From Sabellastarte sp. h YS-2021 (Eukaryota > Annelida > Polychaeta > Sabellida > Sabellidae), in the NCBI GenBank assembly GCA_964017235.1, contig OZ024934.1:77776706-77840705 (forward strand): 64,000 nucleotides of DNA, in the 5' to 3' direction. Shown here piece after piece: positions 48,021-59,172 of the stretch. The first letter of the stretch is position 1, and each line of letters begins with the position of its first letter. The notes under the pieces are model-generated. The model ran no database searches, was not told where the DNA came from, and saw nothing but the letters and a program-made list of their open reading frames with translations. The position numbers and the translations under genes were made by a program.

Positions 48021-48354
48021 TGAGAAAAAGGAGGGCAGCATTTCCCTTTTAGGGAATCTGTTCTTCATCTCCATTTTCAGAATCGTGCTTCTTAGTGCCT
48101 TTTGGCATGTTCCTATTCTGAGCACAGTGGCATATTTATGCCTTCTCCTTTGAGCTGACCTAATAGGGTGTAGACAGCAGTGCTGAAGTTCTTGCAGTGG
48201 TTAATTCTACTCATTTAACTCAGTAGAGTTATTTCTTCAGCACAGAAGTTTTTGGGTTCAATTGCACCAGGAAGTATCCTCTTTTTGCAATTTAACCTTA
48301 GGGTGGTTTTCCCCAGTCTGTCTTTTCCCACCATCCTTCCATGTGGGCATTCAA

Positions 48355-48446
48355 CCCAAGTGTTTTCATATGGTAGAGTATATTACATTTTTATGAAATA
48401 AAATTTCATATTTTTAAATGTAAAAAAATGTATATACTTACCATAT
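48355..48446 (+). repeat. Internal complementary region of the DIRS element
   Basis: Bases 48355-48403 are the reverse complement of the element's extreme left end (one mismatch in 49). The abutting bases 48403-48446 are the reverse complement of its extreme right end (TTTCATATTTTTAAATG TAAAA, then ATACTTACCATAT), with a short deletion. Head-to-head complements of both termini form the internal complementary region proposed to template circle closure in DIRS replication. Confidence 0.85.
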
Positions 48447-48790
48447 AAAAACAGCAAATCACCCTCCCGCCTGCAACGCTTTTAAAAGACCTTTTTCCAG
48501 CATTTATGTTTATTCACAAAAAGAATGAACTATTTCTGTATTACTGCGCATGGCAATTAGGTCACCAGGGGTCAAAGGTAGCAAGTATATAGGTTTAAAG
48601 AGGGTCTCCCCTCATATATTTAAATTCTATGTATGGTGTATGTGGCGGTCACTGAACGCCAAGCCACGCTTACCCAAGTGTTTTCATATGGTAAGTATAT
48701 ACATTTTTCTTCATAAAAATGTATTTTACATTTAAAAATATGAAATTTGGTCCCATTTCAGCGACACCTTTTATGATCAAATTATTTTTC

Positions 48791-49150
48791 CTACTGTACG
48801 TTTCTATTTCCTTCAAGTTCCACATTTCTCTTTTCCAGTGTATCTACCTTTTGACACAATTCTTTGATTTCTTTGGAGTTTGTTTCACATTGTGCCTTAT
48901 AAGTATCCACCTCCATTGAAACTGTACTAATCCTATTCAAGTCTTTCATCATGAAACCAAAAACTGCAGCAAACCAGTCCGGAGTATTCCCTTTCACATT
49001 AATAATTGCCTCCTCCCTTTCCTCAAATTCTTCCTTTTGGCTCAGCATATCCACTGTCTTTTCTGTTAACTTTTTGGCATTACTTGAAAATTCATTTTTA
49101 ACATAAAAATCTGATTCAGAGCAGAACTGAGATTTCTTTTTATCATTGCA
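48791..49150 (-). pseudogene. LINE ORF1 N-terminal half: coiled coil
   Basis: The minus-strand frame contains KKLTEKTVDMLSQKEEFEER, WFAAVFGFMMKDLNRI and a heptad-like K-E-I-K-E-L-C-Q-K-V-D-T-L-E-K-R-N-V-E-L, as in the trimerising coiled coil of L1 ORF1 proteins. It stops 40 bases from the DIRS insertion, on whose other side the RRM-like half continues. A stop codon upstream (near 49.15 kb) marks the beginning of what can be read, so the true ORF1 start is lost or upstream. Confidence 0.7.
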
Positions 49151-50285
49151 TTAAATAGTCTTTCAGAAACTATCTAAATTTGTCACAAATTAACTGATCA
49201 CAAAGTATATCAGATTCCAGTCACTGCATAATATCATTGATCCTTTACTGGTGACATTAAAAGCAAAATTTATAGTTTGCCTTAGTTCTAGTTGTTTTTT
49301 TTTCAAGTCTGCTTCTATGTGTTGACTTTGCCAGTCACATAATTAGCAAGTAAAGTGTGCCAGTTGATAAAGGCTGACATCCAGTATTAATGCCTATGTT
49401 TACTCTGTAATCCACATAATAGACTAGAGACCATGCACGTAATTAACAAATAAAGTGTGGTCAATGACAAAGGCTGATATCTAGTATTATAACCTATGTT
49501 TATTCTATAAACTGATTAACACTTCTACTAGAGTAGTGACCACAGACAAACTTGACACCTTGTTCAATGTATGTTACACTTCACTGGTTCTGCAAGATTA
49601 GTTCTTGTAGTAATCCATATTAATGCATAAAGTTTCCTTTCAAATATTCATTTATATATTCATTTATATTCATAATATTCATAAATCTCTGGCAAAAATC
49701 ATTTCCTAAAAAAGTTTCATTCCAGTAAAAAACACACTTCATCTCTGCAAAGTTAAAACATGACTGGTATCTCTTACTTTCCTAATTTCCACCAAACTTT
49801 GCCATCATGAAAATATAGATCACAGATTGCAAATTACAGAAATGAAAAGCCTTAAACAAACTATCCGGTAGTTATTGTTTTTAAATTATTAATTGTTTAT
49901 TGATAAAAATACTGAATTTCCTGCAAGTTCTGTTTCTATTTATGTCTGCCACCATAAACATTGGCTACATGTTAGATGCAGTGGTAGTTTAGTAAACAGT
50001 GGGTGTAATTTGCTGTTTGCTGAAATATGCTTACCACTCCTGTAATGTTTGACGCAGCCTATGTTCCTCTGGGTGAGTATGATAAAGAAACGGAATTAGT
50101 AGTTTGTTTATTTTATTTTATTGTGTGTGTGTGTGGGGGGGGGGGGGGGGGGCAGTAAGAGAGCCAAACTGATAAAAATGTTATCCAACACAACAGTGGA
50201 ACTTCTCCTGACATGTTGGGTTTTTTCTAGTTCTCTTTATTTTAAAGTCTTGAGTCAAATCAATAAATTTGTAGAGTTAAGTTCG
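49151..50285. other. Right flank of the LINE; no gene recognised
   Basis: AT-rich. It contains a partly repeated phrase (TTAGCAAGTAAAGTGTGCCA near 49346 and TTAACAAATAAAGTGTGGTC near 49443, each followed by AAAGGCTGAYATC), a diverged two-unit direct repeat of about 95 bp. Possibly the LINE 5' untranslated region with repeated promoter units. Confidence 0.45.
50121..50152 (+). repeat. (GT)n followed by a poly-G tract
   Basis: Seven GT dinucleotides pass directly into 18 G. Confidence 0.95.
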
Positions 50286-50289
50286 AACA

Positions 50290-50520
50290 ACCAAAAACAA
50301 ACAAGGCCAAAGGGTGTTTTGGTCCCCTAGCGCAAGCACAAAGCCATCAGAGACACGAGTAGTGTACTAGGTTTATGAAAGTCTGGTGACACAAAGAAAT
50401 TCAAATTCAGACAGTCACCCATCCAAGTACTAACATAGCCCATTGCCGCTTAACTTCAGTGACCAGACAAATACTCATCAACAAAGTCCGGATGATGAAA
50501 CCTGAGGAAAGACCGGAGGC
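50290..50520 (-). mobile_element. 5S rRNA-derived SINE, minus strand
   Basis: On the minus strand the 5S-like block reads GTCTGGTCACTGAAGTTAAG CGGCAATGGGC, then GTTAGTACTTGGATGGGTGA C, closer to 5S rRNA than the copy at 4715. The 3' part GCGCTAGGGGACCAAAACAC CCTTTGGCCTTGTTTG is shared with that copy. An additional central segment (50330-50400) is not well matched. Confidence 0.82.
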
Positions 50521-50880
50521 AAAAAAACATGATTCCTACCGAGGCTCACGCTTAATAATGTTCAGTCACACTACAGAGGGTATTGTCTTTATTTTAGTTA
50601 GTTTTGTACAAGGCCTTATTCCTCAATGTATTAATATGGATTTATGTGTCAACCATAAATATTTCATAGGATGAAACATTCTGTCACTTGTTTTGTTAAT
50701 GATAAAAAACAACAGGGTCACTCACTACATGAGGACATAATTACACTTCTGTTAATAAATATTATCATAATGCACTGGTATAATCCTATTAGTCTGAATT
50801 ATGACGTTGTGTCATTTATATGGCACAAATTATCATCTTTAAAATAAGGCTGCTCAAAATAGAATTCAAAACAAAAAAGT

Positions 50881-53800
50881 AAATTTTTATTTCATAAAAA
50901 TGTAATATACCCTACCATATGAAAACACTTGGGTAGGCGTGGCTTGGCATTCAGTGACCACTACATACACCGTACATGGAATTTAAAATATGAGGGGAGA
51001 CCCTCTTTAAACCTATATACTTGCTACCTTTGACCCCTGCTGACCTAATTCACTCTGCGCAGTAATACAGAAATAGTTCATTCTTTTTGTGGCGGTTGAA
51101 GTGTCAAGAGGCGTTTTTGCTACCTCATTAAGACCTGCATTTACACGTATTTGATGCTGTGTGAGTACTTCTTTGCTGTTTTATTCACCTTTCCTCCATT
51201 TCCTTTATCTTTTACTTCGATTTCTGGTGAATTTATTGTATATTTGTTCAATATTTTTACGTATTTTTTCACAATTTGTATTATCGCTCATCTGGTCATG
51301 TGGTGTTAGAATGTCGGATTGCCTTTGGAAATATTCATTTCCTTTGTAAATTAATTCGTTTTATGCACTTCTACAGGCATTATAATTTTAATTTATGGTT
51401 TTCCTTCATTCTTTCCACGAAATTCTTCATTTCACCACGTATTTTGACCGTATTGTTAACTTGAGTGTGCATTGTTTTCACATAATTACAAAGATTTTAT
51501 TATTGTTCATCAGGTCACGTGGTGTCAGAATGTTGGATTTCCTTTGGAAATAGTTATTTCCGTTGTGAATTTTTCATTTCTTCACTTCTACTGGCTTTAT
51601 AATTGCCAATTTAGGTTTTCCATTATTCTTAACACGAAATTCTTCATTTTACCGAATATTTGACCTTATTTTTGAGCTTTATACAAATCATCTCACCAGG
51701 TCACATGACTCTGATGTCATACTTAAAATGGAGGTCAACCGATCGGTTGTTTGAAAATACTCATTTTCTCAGTGATTACAGCATTTCCACATTTCTTTGT
51801 GCATTCCTTTTTCATAATTCTTTGATTATTATTCTTTCAGAGCATTGTGTGTAATACCTCCCTTTGTTATCGCATATTTCATAGTGTAACATTACAGTAT
51901 TCACTACCTACCATTCACGGTTCATTATTTTTACAGGCCCTTTCATTTAACATTTCTGGGATACGGATTCTGGTTTCAGTGTTTTGGGGTTCAATTCTGA
52001 GTCCAGGGTCTCCATTTCAGCCTTTCCCCACCTTCAATTCTGGAGGATGGTGGTTTACGGCTCTTGGGGATGACTTTGTCGTCTACCTTTGGAGATCCAT
52101 ATCACTGTTACTGGTTTCCTACATTCCAAATTTGTCATGTGGTCATTTGCTTTCTCAGTCCATTTTCAGTCTTTTGGCCTCTTTTGTGCCTAAGGCTCAG
52201 CCTAATGAGTCTGTCTTTTTGGGCTGGGATTACTTTCTCAAGACCATTTTTGTTCAGGGTCCCTTAAGAGTTTATCAGTTGAGTCCAACTAATTTTGCTA
52301 CTTCCTAAATACAGATCCATTCATTTTCTAAATCTAGAAAATTTTTGTTTGGGGCTTGGTGGAAATCTTCTGTTACTCAACAGTTTCCTATTGCATTTTC
52401 ACCATTTTTTAGATCTGACTTCCAATGGGCACATCTTCCTTTTGGGTATGTTGGTGTCCCTCTGTCTTTAGTTAACCTTTAGGCAGACTTCAGGGACCCT
52501 ATTCCAATATTTTTGGTGCCAGTCTCCAGTCTGTTAGACTTTATGGATGCTTAGGACTTTGTCGTTCAATCTTCTCCACAGAAGATTTTCAAGGCTTCCT
52601 GTCCAACAGAATTAGGGAATAATTTGACTGCTCTTTGACCAGTCTTATTTCTTTCTTAGTCATCCACTTTTTCCAGGCTTAGAAGTTCCTTTGTGAGGCC
52701 AGATACTTACTTTCTGTCACTCATTCATTTTGGGATCTTCTCATTCTAAGTTTTATAGGTTGGGTAATTACCCAAATTTACTCTCTAAAACTTAGTTTTG
52801 CCAGGTACAAACCCTCTTCAGAGGGTTTTTTGGGTTGACTTGCTCAGGTTTCCGGACCTGGGATCTAGCCTGGTGGGGTTCTGAAGACATTCTCTTCCCT
52901 AGGCAGAGGTCCTTTGCTATTAGGGGAGATCTGAGATGGACCTTCGGGTCCTTAGTACTGTGGGATTTTTTTCCTTTAGTCCTGTTTTGTTGATCATTTA
53001 TTAAGTTGATTGACCAGGCAATACTTCTCAGTGGTCTTTTTCATCCACCATGCTTTGGACATCTTTTCAGTGGATCTTCCAGCTCCATTTTAGCTGGTTG
53101 ATCTACGGCCTTTTTCAACCATCTTTGCACTTTGTTTTGAGAAATTTCTTTATCCATTTCCCTCTCTTGTGCCTAGTCACTTGGTAGGGTAATTTGGGTT
53201 CTCCTCCCAACTAGGGAGTCTTCTCTCTAACTTAGTGCTTTAGGGATGTGGTTCCTTTCCAGGTTCCAACATTCTGATGGTGTAATGCCATCCACAGGCA
53301 GAGGCTCAGCCTCAACCTCTATCATGGTGTCCTTCAGGAGATAGGAGTGTTTTGTTTTATTCAAACTTTCACTCTTACTTCCAGATCCCTCCACTTGCCA
53401 GTGGGAGGTCAACTGATTTCTTCCATTTCATTTGAAATGTTTGGGTGTCAGCCTTTCTTTTTCCAGAAGCCTGGAACTTGGTTTTCACCTTCCAGTGGTC
53501 TCTCAGATTCCATTTTTCCTGATTTCATCTTCTTCAGCTTTTTTGCTGCTCTTCAGAAGTATGCTGCTCTTTGTCATTCAGCCTCACACTTGCTGTTCGT
53601 AGGAGCACTTCAAGTGCCTGGGCTCTCTTTTACCTGATTTTCTCAGGGTCCCTTTTTCCTTGACAAAGAGATAGAAGACTGGAAACCAGCATTGGATTTA
53701 GATCTTTTCCTACATTTGGATCTTTTCCTGGTTCTCCAAACTATCAGAATGGAAACTTTTCAGTTGATCTTTTTCTCACTTCTAATTGGCCAGTGGACCA

Positions 53801-56509
53801 CTTCTCTTCCTCAATATGCCTCCTTTCTCTCCTTTGGTTCACTCGTGTTCAGAGTTTTGCTTTTGGGCAGGGTGTACCACATTGTGGCAGTGCCTTAGGG
53901 CCTAGCCACTAGCCTTTCAGTTTTTACTTCCTTAGTCAAGGAAGTAAGGAAAGTTGGCTTTAAGGTTGGGCATCTCAGTGCACATGTGACTACATATAGG
54001 CTCATTAGAGCCAATAGTTGTCAGAGGCTCATTTGGCAACTCTCTTAGAGTTGACATTCAAGTTGGAATGGGTTTTAGCAGGAAGGATCTGTTCCTACAA
54101 CAGGTCTCCTTCCTGGATCAGGTTCTTAGCCTGTCTAAAGGTGTTCCTCTCAGGGGCAAGGTTCTGTCTATTCAGCAGCTCATCCTTTCTCTGCCTTGGA
54201 ACACCTTTAAATTACCTCTGCAACTGGGCACCTTTATTTCTCTTGGCTTCCACTTGGAAGCCACTTCTTCAAGGTCTCCTGCACATGACACTTCTTCAGT
54301 GTCATCTCAGGACACTTTGATTTTCCTTCTCAAAGGTGCTCTGGATTGTCCATTCTTTGATCCTTCTATGAAGGTTCATTTAAGACGGCACTTTCCTGGG
54401 AACTATGTCTCTGCATACCTCCCTTTTATTCCCTAGTTTTACATCTACTTTCATGGATGTTTCACTTCAGGGTTTGGGAGTTCTTTGTGCTCTTTTGACC
54501 ACCTAAGGTCCATCTTTGATGTAGCAGTCCAATCTGTTCATCACTTCTAGAGCTCATAGCTGTCCTTTTTGCTCAGACATTTGTTTCTGTATTATCCTTT
54601 CATCAAAGGATCATCCTTTCAGCCTGAAACAACACAGATGTCTTGTTCTCAAGACATTTGTTCCTCACTTGTCCTTTCTTTAAGGGACACTTCAGATAGT
54701 TTCAGGTAACACTGTTGTCTGTGCTTTCTTTTTTATATCAAGAGAGCTTCCACTCTTGGGGTGTATCTATTTTGGCACCTTTTGCCATTTATTTTTACAA
54801 GAACAAGTCTGTTCTTCTACCTTCTCGTGTTCCAAAGGTATGAATCCTTGGCAGACCATCTCTGGAGGTCTTATCTCACTTTTCATATAAAGTGGTCTCT
54901 CTATTCTTGGATCTTTAGATGGTAGTCTCAGACTTCTCATTTGATTTAGATCTCTTTTGCCATGTGATTCAATCACAAGCTGCTCTTGCATGTGCCTCCT
55001 GTGCTAGATCCTTAGGCTCTGGCAACAGATGCCCTGGAGTGCTTTGGTCCGGAGTACTTGTTTTACTCCTTCCCTCCTTCAGCTCTTTGTCCTCTATGGC
55101 CAGAAAGTTTAATCAACTTTCAGAGCTGTACCATTCTTCTTGTAGCCTTCCTTGGCAAGTGCCAAGTTTTTGGCCTCAAGATCTCCTTTAAGAAAGCCAT
55201 TGGCTCTTCCTCTTATTCTTCTATAACAATCTCATCTAGAGTTTTGTTATTAATTTTTATGGAGTTCCTTTCTTCAAGCTTTCGGGCTGAAGTCTCCTTT
55301 AAGAAAAATTTTCACAGGAGGGGTCTTGGAGGATTTTTATCCTTCATTACTGTCTATGATGCAATGTGGAACTGCTTCAAAACCTTGTGAGGAACATGGC
55401 CACTCTGCCATGCCTTAACTGTCCCTTTCATTGCTGTTTGTTCCTTTTAAGGAATTATTATTTTCAGGCAATAGGGATACAGGTCAGCTCTCTCCAGGTA
55501 CTACTTGGAGTTGGGTTCTTATAGGGAGCTTGGAAGTCTCTTTTAGAGCTTCTTTAAGTCCACAATAAGGGTAGTAGTCACCTACCTTTTGGTACTTAAA
55601 CCTTGGTTCTGCAGGCTCTTACCAAGGCTCCTCTTGAACCCTGTTTACTTGCTGAGCCAAATTTTTCACATATTAGACAGGTTTTCTCTCACTCTCTAGG
55701 GATGGCCTAAGTCATCCTTAAGTCAGATCTTACTTTCCTGGCTTAAGCCAGTTATCTTCAGAAGGCTCTTCCTGCTTTGACTTTTTGTCTTTGGTCAGGA
55801 TGACTTAGAGGACCTCTCCTTTCCTACAGTCAGATTCCTAAGATACTATCTATCTAGCTGTTCTGACTTTCTTAGGAGGATTTCTTCTTGGTCTTTCTTC
55901 TGAAGTTCAAAGAGGGTGATATTGCTGCTCAGACAATATATATTTTTGGATAACATTTTATCCTTTATTCCCTCTAACTCTGTTCCACATGTGAAGGCCC
56001 ATGATGTTTTTGCCCAGGTTTCATTCTGGTCTCTTCAGTGGTTTCCCACTGCTTCACATCATGGGGGATTCCTATTGGAATTCTTGCACTTCACTTATTT
56101 TCCTTCAGAGATGTTGTTCTTAAGATTCTCTGTGATTTCTTAAGTGTAGTGGACTTTGTTTTCACTCAGCCATTTCTCTCTCTTTTCCACTTAAATTCCT
56201 TAATTTAAGTCCATCTGAAACTTTTAGTCTCAGAAAAAGGGGGGCAGCATTTCCCTTTTAGGGAATCTGTTCTTCATCTCTATTTTCAGAACCATGCTTC
56301 TTAGTGCCTCTTGGCATGTTCCTATTCTGAGCACAGTGGCATATTTATGCCCTCTCCTTTGAGCTGACCTAATACGGTGTAGACAGCAGTGCTGAAGTTC
56401 TTGCAGTGGTTAATTCTACTCATTTAACTCAGTAGAGTTATTTCTTCAGCACAGAGGTTTTGGGTTCAATTGCACCAGTAAGTATTTTACATTTAAAAAT
56501 ATGAAATTT
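50881..56509 (+). mobile_element. DIRS-like retrotransposon, copy B, right end deleted
   Basis: Collinear with copy A from the left terminal repeat (50881-51100) through the leader repeats (51275-51860) to GTTCAATTGCACCAG at 56485. There it jumps to TATTTTACATTTAAAAATAT GAAATTT, the last ~25 bases of the element, so the internal complementary region and nearly the whole right inverted repeat are missing. It also lacks 63 bp present in copy A at 47395-47457 and keeps about 310 bp that copy A lost. The left boundary matches copy A's left boundary. Confidence 0.82.
53350..56150 (+). pseudogene. DIRS polyprotein remnants, copy B
   Basis: As in copy A but with an extra block at 54.1-54.4 kb: KVLSIQQLILSLPWNTFKLP, then SLGFHLEATSSRSP and MKVHLRRHFPG. 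This matches the RT-to-RNase H connection of DIRS elements ('IQ.LI.SL...P......LG.L.SL....P..RLH....' then 'LRWW'). The recombinase remnant reads VKAHDVFAQVSFWSL near 56.0 kb, keeping the His of H-x-x-R but not the Arg. Stops and frameshifts are shared with copy A at many places, which suggests both derive from an already defective or recently common source. Confidence 0.55.
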
Positions 56510-58223
56510 AATCAACTCTCAGTTGACTTTGTTTATTTTTAAATAAGTCAAGAAAAGTTTTAAAATTCTTTACACTCCCCTGGTAAATGAAAACCCAATA
56601 AATCATGATTCAGCCCTCAGCACAGTTTTCTTATAATGTCTCGTGTGTTTAGAATTGGGGTGTGTGATTTTTTTAATGAATTCTTACTACCTAGTGTACC
56701 AGTACTTCTATTTTTAGTTATAGGTTTAGTTTAAGGCACATTTAAATTGAAGATAGCTTGTAAACTTACAAATCGGACATAAGTTTGTCCACATTTACTG
56801 TCAACTTTGTACCTTAAATCAAGGTAACCTCATTGTATGAAAGTGGCCTTTTAAGACTTTTATTGTTCTGTCTTCAACTAAAATTTTATTTGAACTTAAA
56901 CTTAATTCAATTGAACTTAAAAGAAATTAGTTCTAAGTATTTTTAGGAAATAAGCTGGGTTTAAGATGCATTAAATGATAGTTACGATTGTCACTGTGAT
57001 TGTATATAAAATTAAGTTATTTATTAAACTAATCTAGTCTCCTTATATCATGGTGCAATGCCCCTATTATGGTATTTCTGATAGTTACAGAGGAAAGGTA
57101 AAACAAAGACAGAATATTCCACTGTCTGTGAAACCCAGCTCCAAACCTCCAGCAATAGTTTCCAAATCTGGTAGAACAATACCCCACAGTTGCACACAGA
57201 TTTACCAGCTGTTGCAAAAGATACAGTTGGGAGCTCACAAGTAACCTTACGGCAAACAGTTAACTTCAGCAGACAATAAAGAATGACAAAGACTAGAGGT
57301 AAAGCAGCAAAATAACTACAGAAATGATGTGACACCTTAAAGTTATGGATGGTTATGTGCAGTGTACTTTATACGGCCTATGGTAAAAGCTACCACTCAG
57401 GTAGTAATTCAATAGAAAAACTACCATAATACAGTTCATGTAGGAATGGGATGTTATGTACAATATATTGGTAAACTGAGACAATACCGCCTGTAGCTTA
57501 CAGGTAAAAATATAGAGTGGCATTTAATTCAATGTAAAAGGATTGAAATGTATAACATGAATTTGTCTATTGTCTCTATCCTGTTCGAGATATTTAATCA
57601 ACTTAAAAGTTTTAAAAATGAGTTAACACTTTTTGAATTTCGTAAGCAGTCATATCATGCTCTCCCAATTTTCCCATTTCATCATGTATTTTATTGAATA
57701 TTATTTCCTTGACCCCATTAAACTAGGTAACATTTTCACAGAATTAGAAGGTTTCAGTAGTCACTGTGAATAGGACTGTGTAATGTTGCAATACATTCAC
57801 AACACCCGACACCTCACCCGCCTAAAAAGAGGAGAATTTGTAGTTTGTCCATATCATTTCCCTCAAATCTGAGTGAAAGAGTTATTAGCCTTTTTTGTAG
57901 TTGTTGTTTGGCAATTGAAACAGATCAATGAAAAGTAATGATGTTCTTAAAACTATATTTTTTATTTTATTATATCCATCTTAATCTCATTTTCATATCC
58001 ATTGATTTATTTGTGCTATTTTATTACTTACATAGCTTATTTTTACGTAGCTTGCAGTATGGGGTCTTTTTCATCACACAAAAAATAGAAAAATATAAAA
58101 CAAAGAAAAAAGTATACAACTTCAACCTTGAACCGTGTACACAACATCACGAATCAACATACATGCCTTTGAAAACTTTGAGTTCAGAAGTTTCAGTTCA
58201 TATTATGCATTCTTACATAATCT
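56510..58223. other. No gene recognised
   Basis: AT-rich sequence. Open frames on both strands around 57.03-57.34 kb overlap each other and show no family features. No repeat family identified. Confidence 0.45.
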
Positions 58224-58224
58224 G

Positions 58225-58780
58225 GGGCCGTATTCTTCAACAATACTTAGACTGTTCCTAACTCAGATTTTAAGTTTTTCTTAAGCTTTTACTAACTTAG
58301 AATAAAATGGTATTCATCAACGTTCCTAACTCTAAGGTCACCTTAGACCTCTACTTAGATTTCAAGTTATCTGCAAAGGTACCTTAGATGATGGAATGTT
58401 TTTAAAATATGCAGTTATTGCAGAGAATCTTGTGTTTTATTGATATTAAACTGTGACACAATATTAAAAACAGCATTTTCCTTCAAGAAAATGAGCTTTT
58501 TCACCATTTTTAACAAAGCAGGTGAATTAGTAAAAAACAAAGTAGACCTTATGTAAGAATTATTGTGGAATAAGACTCTTCCTAACTTAGATATACTGGT
58601 TCCCATGTTAACAGTTACAGTACAAAGTAAAGGGAGTTTTCCTAACTTAGAATCTAAGTAATACTTAACAAAGTAGAGGTTCATGAATACGAAATCCAAG
58701 TAATACTTAGGTAAGTACAAAACCATTCCTAACTTGGATCTAAGGTGACCTTAGCTAAGTATTGTTGAAGAATACGGCCC
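58225..58780. mobile_element. MITE with GGGCCGTATTCTTCAAC termini, 556 bp
   Basis: Long inverted termini: GGGCCGTATTCTTCAACAAT ACTTAG at the left and its complement at the right. Inner segments (TCTAAGGTCACCTTAG and CTAACTTAGAT) recur in both orientations. Flanking CTG on both sides (58222-58224 and 58781-58783) suggests a 3-bp target duplication, as produced by PIF/Harbinger-type transposases. No coding content. Confidence 0.85.
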
Positions 58781-58846
58781 CTGGTTTTAAATGAGTCAGC
58801 TTCTATGCTTAGCTTCTATATCCTGACATGTATGAGTGTTTTATGA

Positions 58847-59077
58847 TTTTGTTTATTTGGGGTTTTACGTCGCTTTCAACACTGTACAGGTCATATCACG
58901 ACGGGTAGTTGGAAGGGCAGAGGAAACCAGTACATATAGTTCGCTAGGGTTCTGTACTGTAAACTGCCAACCAATGGCAAGCAACTACCAGCTTTCCCAC
59001 TTACGGCCATGATGGGGATCGAACCGCGGCCGCAGAGGTGGGAGACGAGAGTGTTACCACTCTGCCACCGTGGCCCC
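58847..59077 (-). mobile_element. tRNA-derived SINE, minus strand, with 13-bp target duplication
   Basis: Tail complement TTTGTTTATTTGGGGTTTTA at the left and head complement ending CCACCGTGGCCCC at the right. Perfect duplications GAGTGTTTTATGA at 58834-58846 and 59078-59090. Close to consensus apart from changes near the B box. Confidence 0.95.
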
Positions 59078-59172
59078 GAGTGTTTTATGAATATCTGAGT
59101 ACATATCAAAAAGACATAGTACAAATATTTGTCATTGTGAACCCTTCCTGTAGCTGTAAGTATGAATATACA

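Larger units (their letters stand above)
42946..48748 (+). mobile_element. DIRS-like tyrosine-recombinase retrotransposon, copy A
   Basis: A 5.8-kb element inserted in LINE ORF1. It has inverted terminal repeats of about 215-230 bp (left 42946-43160, right 48516-48748) sharing CCATATGAAAACACTTGGGT, AGCGTGGCTTGGCGTTCAGT and CATGCGCAGTAATACAG. A third feature diagnostic of DIRS elements, an internal complementary region, lies at 48355-48446. The plus-strand interior carries degenerate RT/RNase H and tyrosine recombinase remnants. No target duplication is visible, as expected for recombinase-mediated integration. About 310 bp present in copy B (around 54.2-54.5 kb) are missing here at 46228. Confidence 0.82.

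Noticed and set aside
45307-53412. Nearly identical 61-codon minus-strand frames in both DIRS copies (45307-45492, 53227-53412)
   Set aside because: Their similarity follows from the DNA similarity of the two elements. They lie antisense to the degenerate polyprotein and show no family signature.
57029-57335. Overlapping open frames on both strands
   Set aside because: No domain, no splice context and mutual overlap; typical of chance frames.
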